From Saprospiraceae bacterium (lineage in GTDB: Bacteria > Bacteroidota > Bacteroidia > Chitinophagales > Saprospiraceae): 64,000 nt of DNA. Location: assembly GCA_016719855.1 (NCBI GenBank), contig JADJYH010000025.1, positions 47,680 through 111,679 of the forward strand, in the 5' to 3' direction. Below are positions 1-8,462 of this stretch, piece by piece. Both the position numbers and the translations under genes were made by a program. Every line of letters begins with the position of its first letter. Position 1 is the stretch's first letter. Under the pieces are notes generated by a model. That model was not told the DNA's origin. It saw only the letters and a program-made list of their open reading frames with translations, and did no database searches.

Positions 1-662
1 TCATGGAGGCGTACTACAAAAAACTGTGGGATGTGGTGAGCTACGAGATTGACAACGTGCGCATTCGCTATTACGGTGAAAACGACGCCAGCGGCTACAT
101 CACGGGACTGGACATGCGACTCAACGGTGAGTTCGTGCCGGGCGTGGAGTCGTGGTTCAACCTCTCGTTGTTGCGGGCACGGGAAAGCATCGAGGGCATA
201 CAGCACCTGGAACGAAAAATTGGCTCGACCGAGGGAACTCCCATCAAGGACGTACCGAGGCCATCCGACCAGTTCCTTTCGTTGTCCGTTTTCTTTCAGG
301 ATTACTTGCCGAGGAACGAGAACTTCAAGATGCACCTGAGCGTGTTCGTTGGCACGGGGCTGCCCTACGGCCTCAAGGACAACAACCGAATCTACCGCAA
401 CACCTACCGCTTCAAGCCCTACCACCGGGTGGACATTGGTTTTTCACTGAAAATATGGGACGAAAGCCGCAGGGCAAGCCGACCGAAGAGCATCTTCCGG
501 AGCACAAAGGCCAGTTGGCTTAGCCTCGAAATCTTCAACCTGATGCAGGTGCAGAACGAGGCGTCGAGGACTTGGATCAAGACCATTTTTGCGCAGCAGT
601 TTGCGATACCTAATTATCTGACGGGGCGGCGGGTAAATCTGAAGTGGCGGGTGGAGTTTTAG
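1..662 (+). CDS. TonB-dependent outer-membrane receptor, C-terminal part
   Basis: About 219 residues are present; the frame is already open at the window edge, so the N-terminus (plug and most of the barrel) lies outside. The visible part has alternating hydrophobic and polar strands with aromatic girdle residues, a motif of the kind RxRYYGENDASGYITG typical of extracellular loops and strands of TonB-dependent receptors, and it ends in a terminal aromatic (WRVEF), the usual last strand of an outer-membrane barrel. Family membership follows from this pattern; the transported substrate cannot be told. A 29-bp inverted repeat follows 10 bases after the stop. A different outer-membrane barrel family is possible but less likely. 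Confidence 0.75.
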   Translation, partial: MEAYYKKLWDVVSYEIDNVRIRYYGENDASGYITGLDMRLNGEFVPGVESWFNLSLLRARESIEGIQHLERKIGSTEGTPIKDVPRPSDQFLSLSVFFQDYLPRNENFKMHLSVFVGTGLPYGLKDNNRIYRNTYRFKPYHRVDIGFSLKIWDESRRASRPKSIFRSTKASWLSLEIFNLMQVQNEASRTWIKTIFAQQFAIPNYLTGRRVNLKWRVEF

Positions 663-672
663 GAGGGATAGC

Positions 673-750
673 ACACGGATTTAACGGATTGGACACGGAT
701 TTGAAAGGATAAATCTGTGTTAATCCGTGTCCAATCCGTTAAATCCGTGT
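673..750. repeat. 29-bp perfect inverted repeat with 20-base loop
   Basis: Bases 673-701 and 722-750 are exact reverse complements (arms begin ACACGGATTTAACGGATT), separated by 20 bases. It lies between two convergent genes and could act as a bidirectional terminator, although there is no T-run. The right arm lies inside the methyltransferase reading frame, whose stop codon is at 720-722. Confidence 0.9.
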
Positions 751-1913
751 TCAGTCTTCGCTCCGCCCTTGCTCCCCGCAAACATCTCAAACTTCTGCAA
801 CCGGCACTCCAATGCTCCATTGAACAGTTTAATCTTCCTCGAAGGCCGCAGCCCCACGAACTTCAACGCCTCGGCATTGGCGCTGATAATCCAAGCCGTG
901 TGCCCGGCGTAGTGGTGCTTCAAGCGGTTGCCAATTTCCTTGTAAAACGCAATGATGTCCTCCTCCCATTGAAGCCGCTCGCCGTACGGAGGGTTGAGGA
1001 GGATGGTACCACGGGCAGAGTGGGGGAGCGATTCCAGGAAGTCGCCTAGTTGGAAGTCAATCATGCCCTCCACACCTGCCCGGCGGGCGTTTTTTTGTGA
1101 AACTTCAATAGCCTCCGGGTCGAGGTCGCTGCTCCAAATCTTGGCAGTGACGGGGCGCTCTGCCCGTTCCGCATCAGCCTTGATGTTGCGCCAAAGCGTG
1201 GCGTCGAAGTCCTTCCAGCGCTCAAAACCGAAGACCCGCAGCCGCCCTGGTGCGATGTTGGCTGCCAACATCGCCGCCTCGATGCCGAAAGTGCCGGAGC
1301 CGCACATCGGGTCGAGCAGGTCGCTCTGCATGTCCCAGCCGGAGAGCATCACGATTCCCGCCGCCAGCACCTCGTTCATGGGTGCTTCGGTGCGGTCGAG
1401 GCGATAGCCCCGGCGATCGAGGGTGGCACCGCTGCTGTCGAGCGAAAGGGTCACGAGTTTGTCGTGGACGTGGATGTTGATGCGGAGGTCGGGATTGTTG
1501 GTGTCCACCGAAGGGCGAATGCCGTACTTGTCCCGGAACTGGTCCACGATGGCGTCCTTCATCTTCAGCGCCGTGAACTTGGAGTGGTGGAAAATCTCGC
1601 TGTTGGTCGTGGCATCAATGGCGAAAGTTTGCTCCGTCGTCAGGTATTGCTCCCAATCAATCTGCCGCACACGGCGGTAGAGCTGGTTTTCGTGGTGTGC
1701 GTAAAACGAGGCGAATGGCACCAGCACTTTCAGTGCCGTGCGCAAGCAAAGGTTTGAGCGGTACAGCACCGATTTATCGCCCTGGTACTTGACGGCACGG
1801 GTGAGCAGTTCGATGTCGGTAGCACCAATGGCCCGCAGTTCGGTGGCCAACAGTTCCTCAAGGCCAAACTGGGTCTTGGCGACGATGTCAAAATAGGTAG
1901 GTTGTTCGTTCAT
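720..1913 (-). CDS. THUMP-domain class I SAM-dependent RNA methyltransferase (RlmL-like)
   Basis: 397 residues from the ATG at 1911-1913. An in-frame start 26 codons further upstream exists, but the extension has no family-like sequence, and the protein proper begins MNEQPTYFDIVAKT. The N-terminal THUMP RNA-binding region (about 45-155) is followed by a Rossmann methyltransferase with the SAM-binding motif DPMCGSGTFGIEAA (about 202-215) and the catalytic NPPYGER (about 307-313), which marks N-methylation of a base amino group. The family methylates 23S rRNA guanines; the exact site is an inference. The last ten codons are provided by the arm of the 673-750 inverted repeat, so the native C-terminus has been replaced or extended by the repeat. 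Confidence 0.9.
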   Translation of the reverse strand: MNEQPTYFDIVAKTQFGLEELLATELRAIGATDIELLTRAVKYQGDKSVLYRSNLCLRTALKVLVPFASFYAHHENQLYRRVRQIDWEQYLTTEQTFAIDATTNSEIFHHSKFTALKMKDAIVDQFRDKYGIRPSVDTNNPDLRINIHVHDKLVTLSLDSSGATLDRRGYRLDRTEAPMNEVLAAGIVMLSGWDMQSDLLDPMCGSGTFGIEAAMLAANIAPGRLRVFGFERWKDFDATLWRNIKADAERAERPVTAKIWSSDLDPEAIEVSQKNARRAGVEGMIDFQLGDFLESLPHSARGTILLNPPYGERLQWEEDIIAFYKEIGNRLKHHYAGHTAWIISANAEALKFVGLRPSRKIKLFNGALECRLQKFEMFAGSKGGAKTEHGFNGLDTD

Positions 1914-1976
1914 GCGGCGAAGGTAGGGAGAATGCAGAAATAGGAATTGGGAATGGTTCAATCCTGCGCAAAATGC

Positions 1977-1984
1977 TAATTTTG
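1977..1984 (+). promoter_or_regulatory. Bacteroidota -7 element for the twin lipoprotein genes
   Basis: TAATTTTG matches TAnnTTTG, 32 bases before the ATG at 2016. No clean TTG is seen at -33. The second lipoprotein has no matching element of its own, so the two genes are probably cotranscribed. Confidence 0.5.
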
Positions 1985-2015
1985 CGCTCATTTTAAATCT
2001 AAATCATTTTTACCA

Positions 2016-2543
2016 ATGAAGAATATCCAATCAAAGTACTTGTCAATGTTAGCCATTTGCACGGTCGCAGCCACTATCTTGTTCAATATTGCCGCCTGTG
2101 GCAATGAAAAGGACGAAGCCAATGAATCCGAAACAATGCAAATAACACCGGCTTCACAATCATCACTGACAGCAACAACAATACCCCCAAGATTGACTTC
2201 CGATGGCAAAAAGCATCCTGAAAACTTCCGCACAGGCCACTTTGTTTACGGAAATTCAGCCCAATTCGGCGGTTTTGAGATCAATCGTACAAAAGAAAGC
2301 CAATTGGATTCGGGTGGGCTTGACCATCTTGCAATCTTGTTTGACCTGGCTTGGGACAATGACACCGCCTACACTTTGAAATTTCGGAAGATGGTGGCCA
2401 ACCCTAACAATATCAAAATTCCTGATCCGAAGGGGATGTACAGGAAGTGCTTCATGACTGAATTCACGGATAGCTCCTACTTGGAAATTTCAACCAGCAC
2501 TATGTCCAAGGACACAATTCGCACCGTTATACTCAAGCGTTAA
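2016..2543 (+). CDS. Putative lipoprotein, first of a tandem pair
   Basis: 175 residues. The N-terminus is a lipoprotein signal: a positive start (MKNIQSK), a hydrophobic core and a lipobox ending in AAC (Cys at about 27). The mature part has no domain I recognise. It is a clear paralogue of the next gene: both carry FRTGHF.Y, then a segment beginning FG(G/D)F.I.RT, a DSGGL/DSGTL stretch, KF..L.W..DT.Y.LK, and end in a MTR/TVILKR-like strand. An outer- or inner-membrane lipoprotein of unknown role. Confidence 0.75.
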   Translation: MKNIQSKYLSMLAICTVAATILFNIAACGNEKDEANESETMQITPASQSSLTATTIPPRLTSDGKKHPENFRTGHFVYGNSAQFGGFEINRTKESQLDSGGLDHLAILFDLAWDNDTAYTLKFRKMVANPNNIKIPDPKGMYRKCFMTEFTDSSYLEISTSTMSKDTIRTVILKR

Positions 2544-2579
2544 TTTTACGCCCAATTTAGAGCTAATTCATTTTTATCA

Positions 2580-3029
2580 ATGAAGAAAATCCAATCAAAA
2601 CACCTTTTCTTGTTTGCATTTTGGCCTTTGGCAATGGCTATTTTGTTCAACATCACCGCCTGCGGCGGTATCAATCCGAATAGCACTGCTTCTTTCGATA
2701 AATTCCGCACGGGACACTTCAAATATGCAGATGAAGCCAGGTTCGGCGACTTCGTGATCACTCGCACCGCAGATAGCCAGGTTGACTCTGGCACACTAAC
2801 ACAGTTGGTGGTCAAGTTCGACTTGGAATGGGAAACCGACACTTCGTATGTACTGAAATACAAAGAGACCTTGGCCAATCCTCAGAGTATTCAATTGCCT
2901 GACCTCACTGGCATGAACCGCCACTGCTACATGACCGAGCCGGACGATACCTCCTATTTGGAAGTGTCCACCTCCAGTTTGACCCTGGATACCCAAATCA
3001 TTATGACGAGGATAGTGCTGCGGAAATAG
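2580..3029 (+). CDS. Putative lipoprotein, second of a tandem pair
   Basis: 149 residues, with lipobox FNITACGG (Cys at about 27). It shares signal peptide, core motifs and end with the preceding gene but lacks about 25 residues of its linker after the Cys. Even the leader before the start is alike (ATTCATTTTTATCAATGAAG against AATCATTTTTACCAATGAAG), so the duplicated unit included upstream DNA. The gap between the two genes is 36 bases. Function unknown. Confidence 0.75.
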   Translation: MKKIQSKHLFLFAFWPLAMAILFNITACGGINPNSTASFDKFRTGHFKYADEARFGDFVITRTADSQVDSGTLTQLVVKFDLEWETDTSYVLKYKETLANPQSIQLPDLTGMNRHCYMTEPDDTSYLEVSTSSLTLDTQIIMTRIVLRK

Positions 3030-3034
3030 AGAAT

Positions 3035-3153
3035 GAGAGCGTGAGAGCGTGAGCAGTACAGCGAGTATTTCCAAGAGTTTCGACCCAAAAACCCGGAGGC
3101 ATTTTGCCGCTCACCCTCTCACCCTCTCACCCTCTCACGCTCTCTCGCTCTCA
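3035..3153. repeat. Mirrored short-repeat hairpin (GAGAGCGT / ACGCTCTC)
   Basis: GAGAGCGTGAGAGCGTGAG at 3035-3053 is mirrored by CTCACGCTCTCTCGCTCTC at 3135-3153, next to a run of ACCCTCTC units (from about 3112). It fills the gap between the lipoprotein and the dehydrogenase gene and probably forms a stem. Confidence 0.7.
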
Positions 3154-3191
3154 GCATTGCGTATAGCACGATGCGTGAAAAAGCAAGAATT

Positions 3192-5855
3192 ATGAAAAAA
3201 CTCATCCTTCCAACGCTTCTAATCATTGCTCAATACCTTGCTGCGCAAAACGCCACCTTTCCTCCCGGCTTTGCCGCCGTGCAGGTCGCCACTGGCCTCG
3301 ACCCCGTGGCATTCGCCCTAGCCCCCGATGGGCGGGTATTCATCGCCGAGAAGTTTGGCCGAGTGATGATCGTGGAAAACGGAGCGCTTCGCAATGAACC
3401 GTTTCTTGAAATCAACGTGGACAGCTACACCGAGCGTGGCATGTCCGGCATCGCCCTCGACCCCGATTTCGAGTCGAACCACTACGTCTACATATATTAT
3501 ACGGTAAAAAATGCCGACCACAACCGGGTGAGCCGCTTCACCGCCGATGGCAATTTTGCAGCGCCCGGCAGTGAGCAAGTGCTGTTCGAACTCGACCCGC
3601 TCACAGGGCCATACCACAACGCCGGGGCGTTAGCCTTCGGTAATGACGGTAAACTGTATGTCGCCACTGGCGACGGCTTCAACAAGGACAACGCCAAGAG
3701 CAAAAACTCCACCCTCGGGAAAATCCTTCGCATCAACAAGGATGGTAGCATACCTACCGACAACCCGTTTTATGGGGAGACCACTGGGAACAACCGGGCC
3801 ATTTGGGCAATGGGCTTCCGCAACCCCTTCGCCATGAGCGTTGACCAAGTTACCGGGCGCATCTTTGCGACTGATGTCGGTAGCGACCAGTTTGAGGAGG
3901 TGAACGAAATTGAAAAAGGCAAAAACTACGGCTGGCCCGACGTGGAGGGCATGCTTGAAGGTTCACCCCCCGCCGACTACAAAGACCCGGCCTACGCCTA
4001 CGACCACGGCTTTGGCTGCGCTGCCGTTGGCGTCACAATGTACAACCCAGTCACGCCAATGTTCCCGCAGCTGTTCTTGGGCAAAGTGTTTTTCACGGAG
4101 CATTGCAACAACCGCATCTACACCCTCGATGCTGCCACAGGTGATATCGAGCTGTTCGCTGAAAACTTGCGCACCCCGCTTAGCCTGCTGACCGCACCCG
4201 ATGGCACGCTCTATTTCCTCGACCGGAAAGGCACGCAAGTTGATTACGCCACGAATACTGGCTCGCTTTGGCGGGTGTTTTACACAGGCAGCGATGCACC
4301 GTTTGTGTCCGTGCAGCCGCAGCCCGTGCTGGTGCCTGTGGGTGAGACCGTGCAGTTCCGGGTGGCAGCATCAGGCGCTTCGCCGATGAATTTCCAGTGG
4401 CAGCAGGACGGTGTGGACATCCCTGGTGCCGTGAACGACACCCTGTATTTCCTCAATCCAATGTTGAGCGATAGCGGTAGCCTCATCCGCTGCGTTCTGA
4501 CCAATCCCTCTGGCTCGGACACCAGCCAATTAGCGCTGCTGAGGGTTACCTCCAGCCAACGGCCCTTGCCCCTGCTGCTTAGTCCTTCACCCGGCGAAGT
4601 TTGGCGGGGCGGAGAGACATTGCACCTGCTTGGCTCCGCAACCGACCCCGAGGAAGGTGCGCTCGGTGCGAGCCGATTCAGCTGGCGCATTGATTTTCAC
4701 CACAACGAACACTCCCACCCAGCCTACGGGCCTGTATCACAAACTGTCGAAGATTTTTACCAAATACCCATCGTGAACGAGGTTTCGGACAACATCTGGT
4801 ATCGGGTTCATCTCACCGTCACTGACCAGAGCGGTCTGTCGGCCAGCGTATCAAGGGATGTTTTGCCCGTGAAAACGCAAATCGTGATACAAACATCGCC
4901 GCCGGGATTTCCCATCATTTTGGATGGCCACAAGCTCATAACGCCGGACACAGTGGTTTGCGTTAGTGGTGTGCAGCACCAAATTGATGCGCCAAAATCG
5001 CACGTCACGGCTGATTCGTTGTACCTTTTTGAAAAATGGGCGACCGGGGAAACTACCTCGACCCTGCTTCTGGCTCCCGGTGACGCTGGCCTTAACCTTC
5101 GGGCAGTTTACAAGGCCGTGATGCCAGCGGGGGATGGCGACGGGCTGCTCGGTTTTTACTATGACAAAGTAGTAAGTAGTAATATTTTCGTTGAGCCGTT
5201 CCTGTTTTCCCGTTTGGACACGATGGTCAATTTCAATTGGGTGTATGGCAGCCCCGACACCGCAGGTTTGGGTTACGACAAATGGCTGGTTCGATGGGAG
5301 GGCTTCGTCGAGCCATTTTTTGATGAGACCCTTAATTTTCACTTGTACATGCACACGGATGGTGCTCGGCTTTGGGTTGGCGACCAGCAGTTGATTGACC
5401 GCTGGTACACTTCATCAATGGTTGAAAAAAGCGCTTCAATTGACCTCGAAGGCGGCAAGAAGTACCCCATCAAGCTGGAATATTTTGAGGTGGACGGGCA
5501 AGCGGTTTGCCAATTGTTGTGGAGCAGCGAAAAAATTGCCCGTGATTTTGTGCCAAAGTCGCAGCTTTATTCGAACTATGTGCCCGACACGGTACTGGTT
5601 GAACAATTGGAAGTCAAGGTACACCCCAACCCAGTGGGCGACAAGCTGGAAGTGGTTGTAGCGGCACCGGAAGGGTTTAGTTTTGAACTTGAATTGTTCA
5701 ACATGGCCGGCCAACAATTGCTCAAAAAAAGCACCACCATTTTGCCTGGGACTACGACCATCGAGGTAGGCATGAAGGATTTTGCCAGCGGCCAATACCT
5801 TTTAAAGTTGAAGTCGGCGGGGTTTGACCAAGTGGTGAAGGTGTTCAAACTGTGA
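3192..5855 (+). CDS. Secreted PQQ-dependent sugar dehydrogenase-like protein with Ig, PA14 and T9SS sorting domains
   Basis: 887 residues from the ATG at 3192, which directly precedes a signal peptide (MKKLILPTLLIIAQYLAAQ); an in-frame ATG at 3171 would place charged residues before it. Domains in order: a GSDH-type six-bladed propeller (about 25-365, with GRVFIAEKFGRV, GKLYVATGDG and KNYGWPDVEG), an Ig-like domain (about 375-455), a linker with beta repeats, a PA14 carbohydrate-binding domain (about 650-780, with DGARLWVGDQ) and a type A T9SS sorting domain (about 800-887, VKVHPNPVGDKLEV to VVKVFKL). It would be exported by Sec and T9SS, bind a glycan through PA14 and oxidise an aldose using PQQ. 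The catalytic assignment rests on family likeness. The next gene starts 16 bases downstream and is probably cotranscribed. Confidence 0.88.
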   Translation: MKKLILPTLLIIAQYLAAQNATFPPGFAAVQVATGLDPVAFALAPDGRVFIAEKFGRVMIVENGALRNEPFLEINVDSYTERGMSGIALDPDFESNHYVYIYYTVKNADHNRVSRFTADGNFAAPGSEQVLFELDPLTGPYHNAGALAFGNDGKLYVATGDGFNKDNAKSKNSTLGKILRINKDGSIPTDNPFYGETTGNNRAIWAMGFRNPFAMSVDQVTGRIFATDVGSDQFEEVNEIEKGKNYGWPDVEGMLEGSPPADYKDPAYAYDHGFGCAAVGVTMYNPVTPMFPQLFLGKVFFTEHCNNRIYTLDAATGDIELFAENLRTPLSLLTAPDGTLYFLDRKGTQVDYATNTGSLWRVFYTGSDAPFVSVQPQPVLVPVGETVQFRVAASGASPMNFQWQQDGVDIPGAVNDTLYFLNPMLSDSGSLIRCVLTNPSGSDTSQLALLRVTSSQRPLPLLLSPSPGEVWRGGETLHLLGSATDPEEGALGASRFSWRIDFHHNEHSHPAYGPVSQTVEDFYQIPIVNEVSDNIWYRVHLTVTDQSGLSASVSRDVLPVKTQIVIQTSPPGFPIILDGHKLITPDTVVCVSGVQHQIDAPKSHVTADSLYLFEKWATGETTSTLLLAPGDAGLNLRAVYKAVMPAGDGDGLLGFYYDKVVSSNIFVEPFLFSRLDTMVNFNWVYGSPDTAGLGYDKWLVRWEGFVEPFFDETLNFHLYMHTDGARLWVGDQQLIDRWYTSSMVEKSASIDLEGGKKYPIKLEYFEVDGQAVCQLLWSSEKIARDFVPKSQLYSNYVPDTVLVEQLEVKVHPNPVGDKLEVVVAAPEGFSFELELFNMAGQQLLKKSTTILPGTTTIEVGMKDFASGQYLLKLKSAGFDQVVKVFKL

Positions 5856-5871
5856 GATAAAAATTTACAAA

Positions 5872-7275
5872 ATGAAAGACAACAACCAACGCCGCAGCTT
5901 CTTGAAAAATGCTGCTGCCCTTGCCACCCTCGTTGGCTTGCCCGGCGGCCTCAGCTATGCCAAAGCCGATGCTCAGGACTTGGTAGAAGCAGCTTCGCAA
6001 ACGATACCTGCATTCGGCAAACCAGTTTTTGGGTTGAAAGTGGCTCCCATCAAACAAGTACGGGTCGCCATCATCGGCCTCGGCAACCGTGGCGAGGAGC
6101 ATGTGCGGCTGCTCAATGCCGTGGGCACAGACAAGTGCAAAATCACCGCCATCTGTGATGTTCGGGACGAATTTGCCCAAAAGAGCCTCCAGATGTTGAA
6201 GGAAAACGGTGGGCAAAAACCAGCGGTGTACGCTGGCAAACCCTGATGCCTGGAAGGAGCTTTGCAAGCGGGACGATATTGACCTCATCACCATCGCCAC
6301 CCCGTGGGAAGACCATGTGCCAATGGCCGTTTATGCGATGCAGCAAGGCAAACACGTTGCACTTGAAGTGCCATGCGCACTCACCATTGAGGAGTGCTGG
6401 CAACTGGTCAACACCGCCGAAGAGACGCAGCGCAACTGCATGATTTTGGAAAACGTCTGCTACGGCGACGAGGAGCTTTGGCTGCTGAACATGGCGCAGA
6501 GTGGTGTTTTCGGTGCGCTCACCTACGCCGAGTGCGCCTATATCCACGACCTTCGTGAGCTACTTTTTAGCAAAACCTACTATTATAATATGTGGCGCAT
6601 CCGCCACAACGAAGCCCAGGACGGCAACTTGTATCCAACTCACGGCCTCGGCCCGGTGGCGCAATACATGGACATTGACCGTGGCGACCGTTTTGACTAC
6701 CTCGTGAGCATGAGCAGCCCCCAGTTTGGCCTCGACGAATACGCCCAGACGGTGGAAGCCGACAACGAGTTCTACAACAAAAAAGGCTTCAAGCACGGTG
6801 ACATGAACAATACGCTCATCAAAACGCACAAGGGTCGAACCATCCTGCTCCAACACGACGTAACGACTGGCCGGGCTTACAGCCGAATCAATTCCTTGGC
6901 TGGCACGAAGGCATTCCACAAGGGCTACCCCAGCCAATTATCGGTGAGTGGACATGGTCATGGTTTCTTAAAAGCGGAAGATTACAAGGAGTATCAGGAG
7001 CGTTTTGCCCACCCGCTTTGGAAAAAATTGGAGCCATTAGCGGAAAAAACGGCGGGCATGGCGGCATGGACTTCGTGATGCTCTGGCGTTTGGTTGACTG
7101 CCTGAACCGAGGCGTTGCGCTCGACATGGATGTGTACGATGCAGCTTCTTGGTCGGTGGTGACGCCGGTTTCAGAGCTGTCCGTTCAGTTGGGCAGCGTG
7201 CCGGTTCGGTTCCCTGATTTTACAAGAGGCTATTGGAAAACGGAGCGGAAGCTCGGTGTGATGGCGAACCCATGA
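5872..7275 (+). CDS. Gfo/Idh/MocA-family oxidoreductase, GH109-like, two frameshifts
   Basis: Begins with a twin-arginine-like signal (NNQRRSFLKNAAALATL), then a Rossmann domain (VRVAIIGLGNRGEEHV) and a C-terminal domain ending with the GGHGGMDFVMLWRLVDCL block found in GH109 (NAD-dependent alpha-N-acetylgalactosaminidase) proteins. The frame is broken twice: an extra A in the AAA at 6238-6240 (GGCAAACCC where GGCAACCC restores AGNPDAWKELC), and a missing base at about 7051 (restoring EKTGGHGGMDF). With both corrected, 467 residues result, the family's usual length. A periplasmic oxidoreductase or glycosidase acting on sugars is likely. Indels of this kind occur throughout the window, so this is probably an intact gene. 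Confidence 0.85.
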
Positions 7276-7276
7276 C

Positions 7277-7349
7277 GGGAATGAGGAATGAGGGGTGAGG
7301 GATGATCACCACGACCCACTTCATTCCTCATTCCTCGTCCCTCATTCCT
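7277..7349. repeat. Mirrored GGAATGA-type short-repeat hairpin between convergent genes
   Basis: Tandem GGAATGAGGAATGAGGG at 7277-7305 is mirrored by TTCATTCCTCATTCCTC at 7320-7349. It sits between the GH109-like gene and the NlpC/P60 gene and probably serves as a bidirectional transcription stop. Confidence 0.7.
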
Positions 7350-8196
7350 AAAACAACGCTGCCTGCGGCAATTCCTGCCTGATTTCTTTTTGTTCCAATT
7401 TGTTAGGTGCGGCCTTGTGTTTCAGCACCCGTTTTGCCACCCGAAGCCGATGGGTGTAGCGGTTGGTTTCTTCATCAAAAATACCGAAATGGTCAATGCG
7501 GTCAATGCGCACCTGTTCTGCAACGTGGATGATTTTGCCGTCCGGCAAGAGGATTCCCGTGTGCGAGATAGCGCCAACTGAATTTTCAAAAAAAGCAAGG
7601 TCGCCGGGCTGTGATTGCTCGATGAAGTCCACGAGTTCGCCTTGGTGAACCTGTGCATCCGGCGTACGGTGGAGGTTTATGCCCACCAATTTGAACACCA
7701 TTTGGGTAAACCCTCCAGCGTCAATGCCGAACGGGCTGCGGCCTCCCCACTGATATGGCGCCAAGAAATAGCGGCGGGCGATTTTAAGCACCCGGTCTGG
7801 TATCGGCTCCAAGTTTTCGGGGAAGACGGCCTGGCCAGCGTAGTGGTAGGATTTTCCGTCAAAACTGAACTTCATGCCGTCGAAATCGGGGAGCCGGGCA
7901 CCTATCGGAATGGGCATGGCGAAGTCATTGGACATCAGCGGCTGGAAGAGGTCGAGGCAGTAGGCAAATTTTTCGGTGAAAAGCTTGTGTTCTGAAAATG
8001 TGAGCGGCTTTACTTGCCGAGCTTGTACCCAAGCGATGCAATTGTCCCAGGTGCAACGTACTTTCACCCAAGAGCGACCCTTCCATTCCAGCAATTCCAC
8101 GATTTCGCCAAAAAGCAATTGGCTGACCTGCTCGCTTTTGTCGGAGGGGCTGCTGCGCAAGGGCACTACACTGAGATGGCATAAGGCGAAGTCCAT
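7348..8196 (-). CDS. SH3 / NlpC-P60 (C40) family protein lacking the catalytic cysteine
   Basis: 282 residues. An N-terminal bacterial SH3-like region (about 5-65, ...RSSPSDKSEQVSQLLFGE..VELLE..) and a linker precede a C40 fold (about 135-255) with PYQWGGRSPFGID, SHTGILLP (His 212) and KIIHVAE (His 224). The family nucleophile sits in a GIDCSGF motif; here the sequence reads GIDAGGF, with Ala 160 in its place (codon GCT). A normal C40 enzyme cuts peptidoglycan stem peptides. This one should bind but not cut unless the substitution is a read error. No signal peptide is visible. It is transcribed towards the GH109-like gene. Confidence 0.85.
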   Translation of the reverse strand: MDFALCHLSVVPLRSSPSDKSEQVSQLLFGEIVELLEWKGRSWVKVRCTWDNCIAWVQARQVKPLTFSEHKLFTEKFAYCLDLFQPLMSNDFAMPIPIGARLPDFDGMKFSFDGKSYHYAGQAVFPENLEPIPDRVLKIARRYFLAPYQWGGRSPFGIDAGGFTQMVFKLVGINLHRTPDAQVHQGELVDFIEQSQPGDLAFFENSVGAISHTGILLPDGKIIHVAEQVRIDRIDHFGIFDEETNRYTHRLRVAKRVLKHKAAPNKLEQKEIRQELPQAALF

Positions 8197-8421
8197 TGAT
8201 TCTGCGTCTTTGTTTTATGAAGGGCAAAGCTGGCAAAAATTCGGTGGATTTGAGAAGTTGCGCCAGCAATCATTTTTTAGGATTGACCATCAATGTCCTA
8301 CTGAATTCAATTATTTTTTAGCCAGCACAAAACAGGCAATGCAAGCGCATGAGCCTAAAACACTGTCGCTGGATAATATTGCCCTAAAAATCTCCGTTCC
8401 GATACTCATTCAAAATCAGAT

Positions 8422-8429
8422 TACCTTTG
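8422..8429 (+). promoter_or_regulatory. -7 element for the PorP/SprF gene
   Basis: TACCTTTG matches TAnnTTTG, 33 bases before the ATG at 8463. No TTG is evident at the -33 position. Confidence 0.45.
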
Positions 8430-8462
8430 CCGGGTAATTTCAAAACCAGAGACCTGAAAGTC

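Noticed and set aside
5872..7275. GH109-like gene as a true pseudogene
   Set aside because: Both breaks are single bases, one in a homopolymer, and the corrected protein has the usual family length; the same error type hits essential dnaA.
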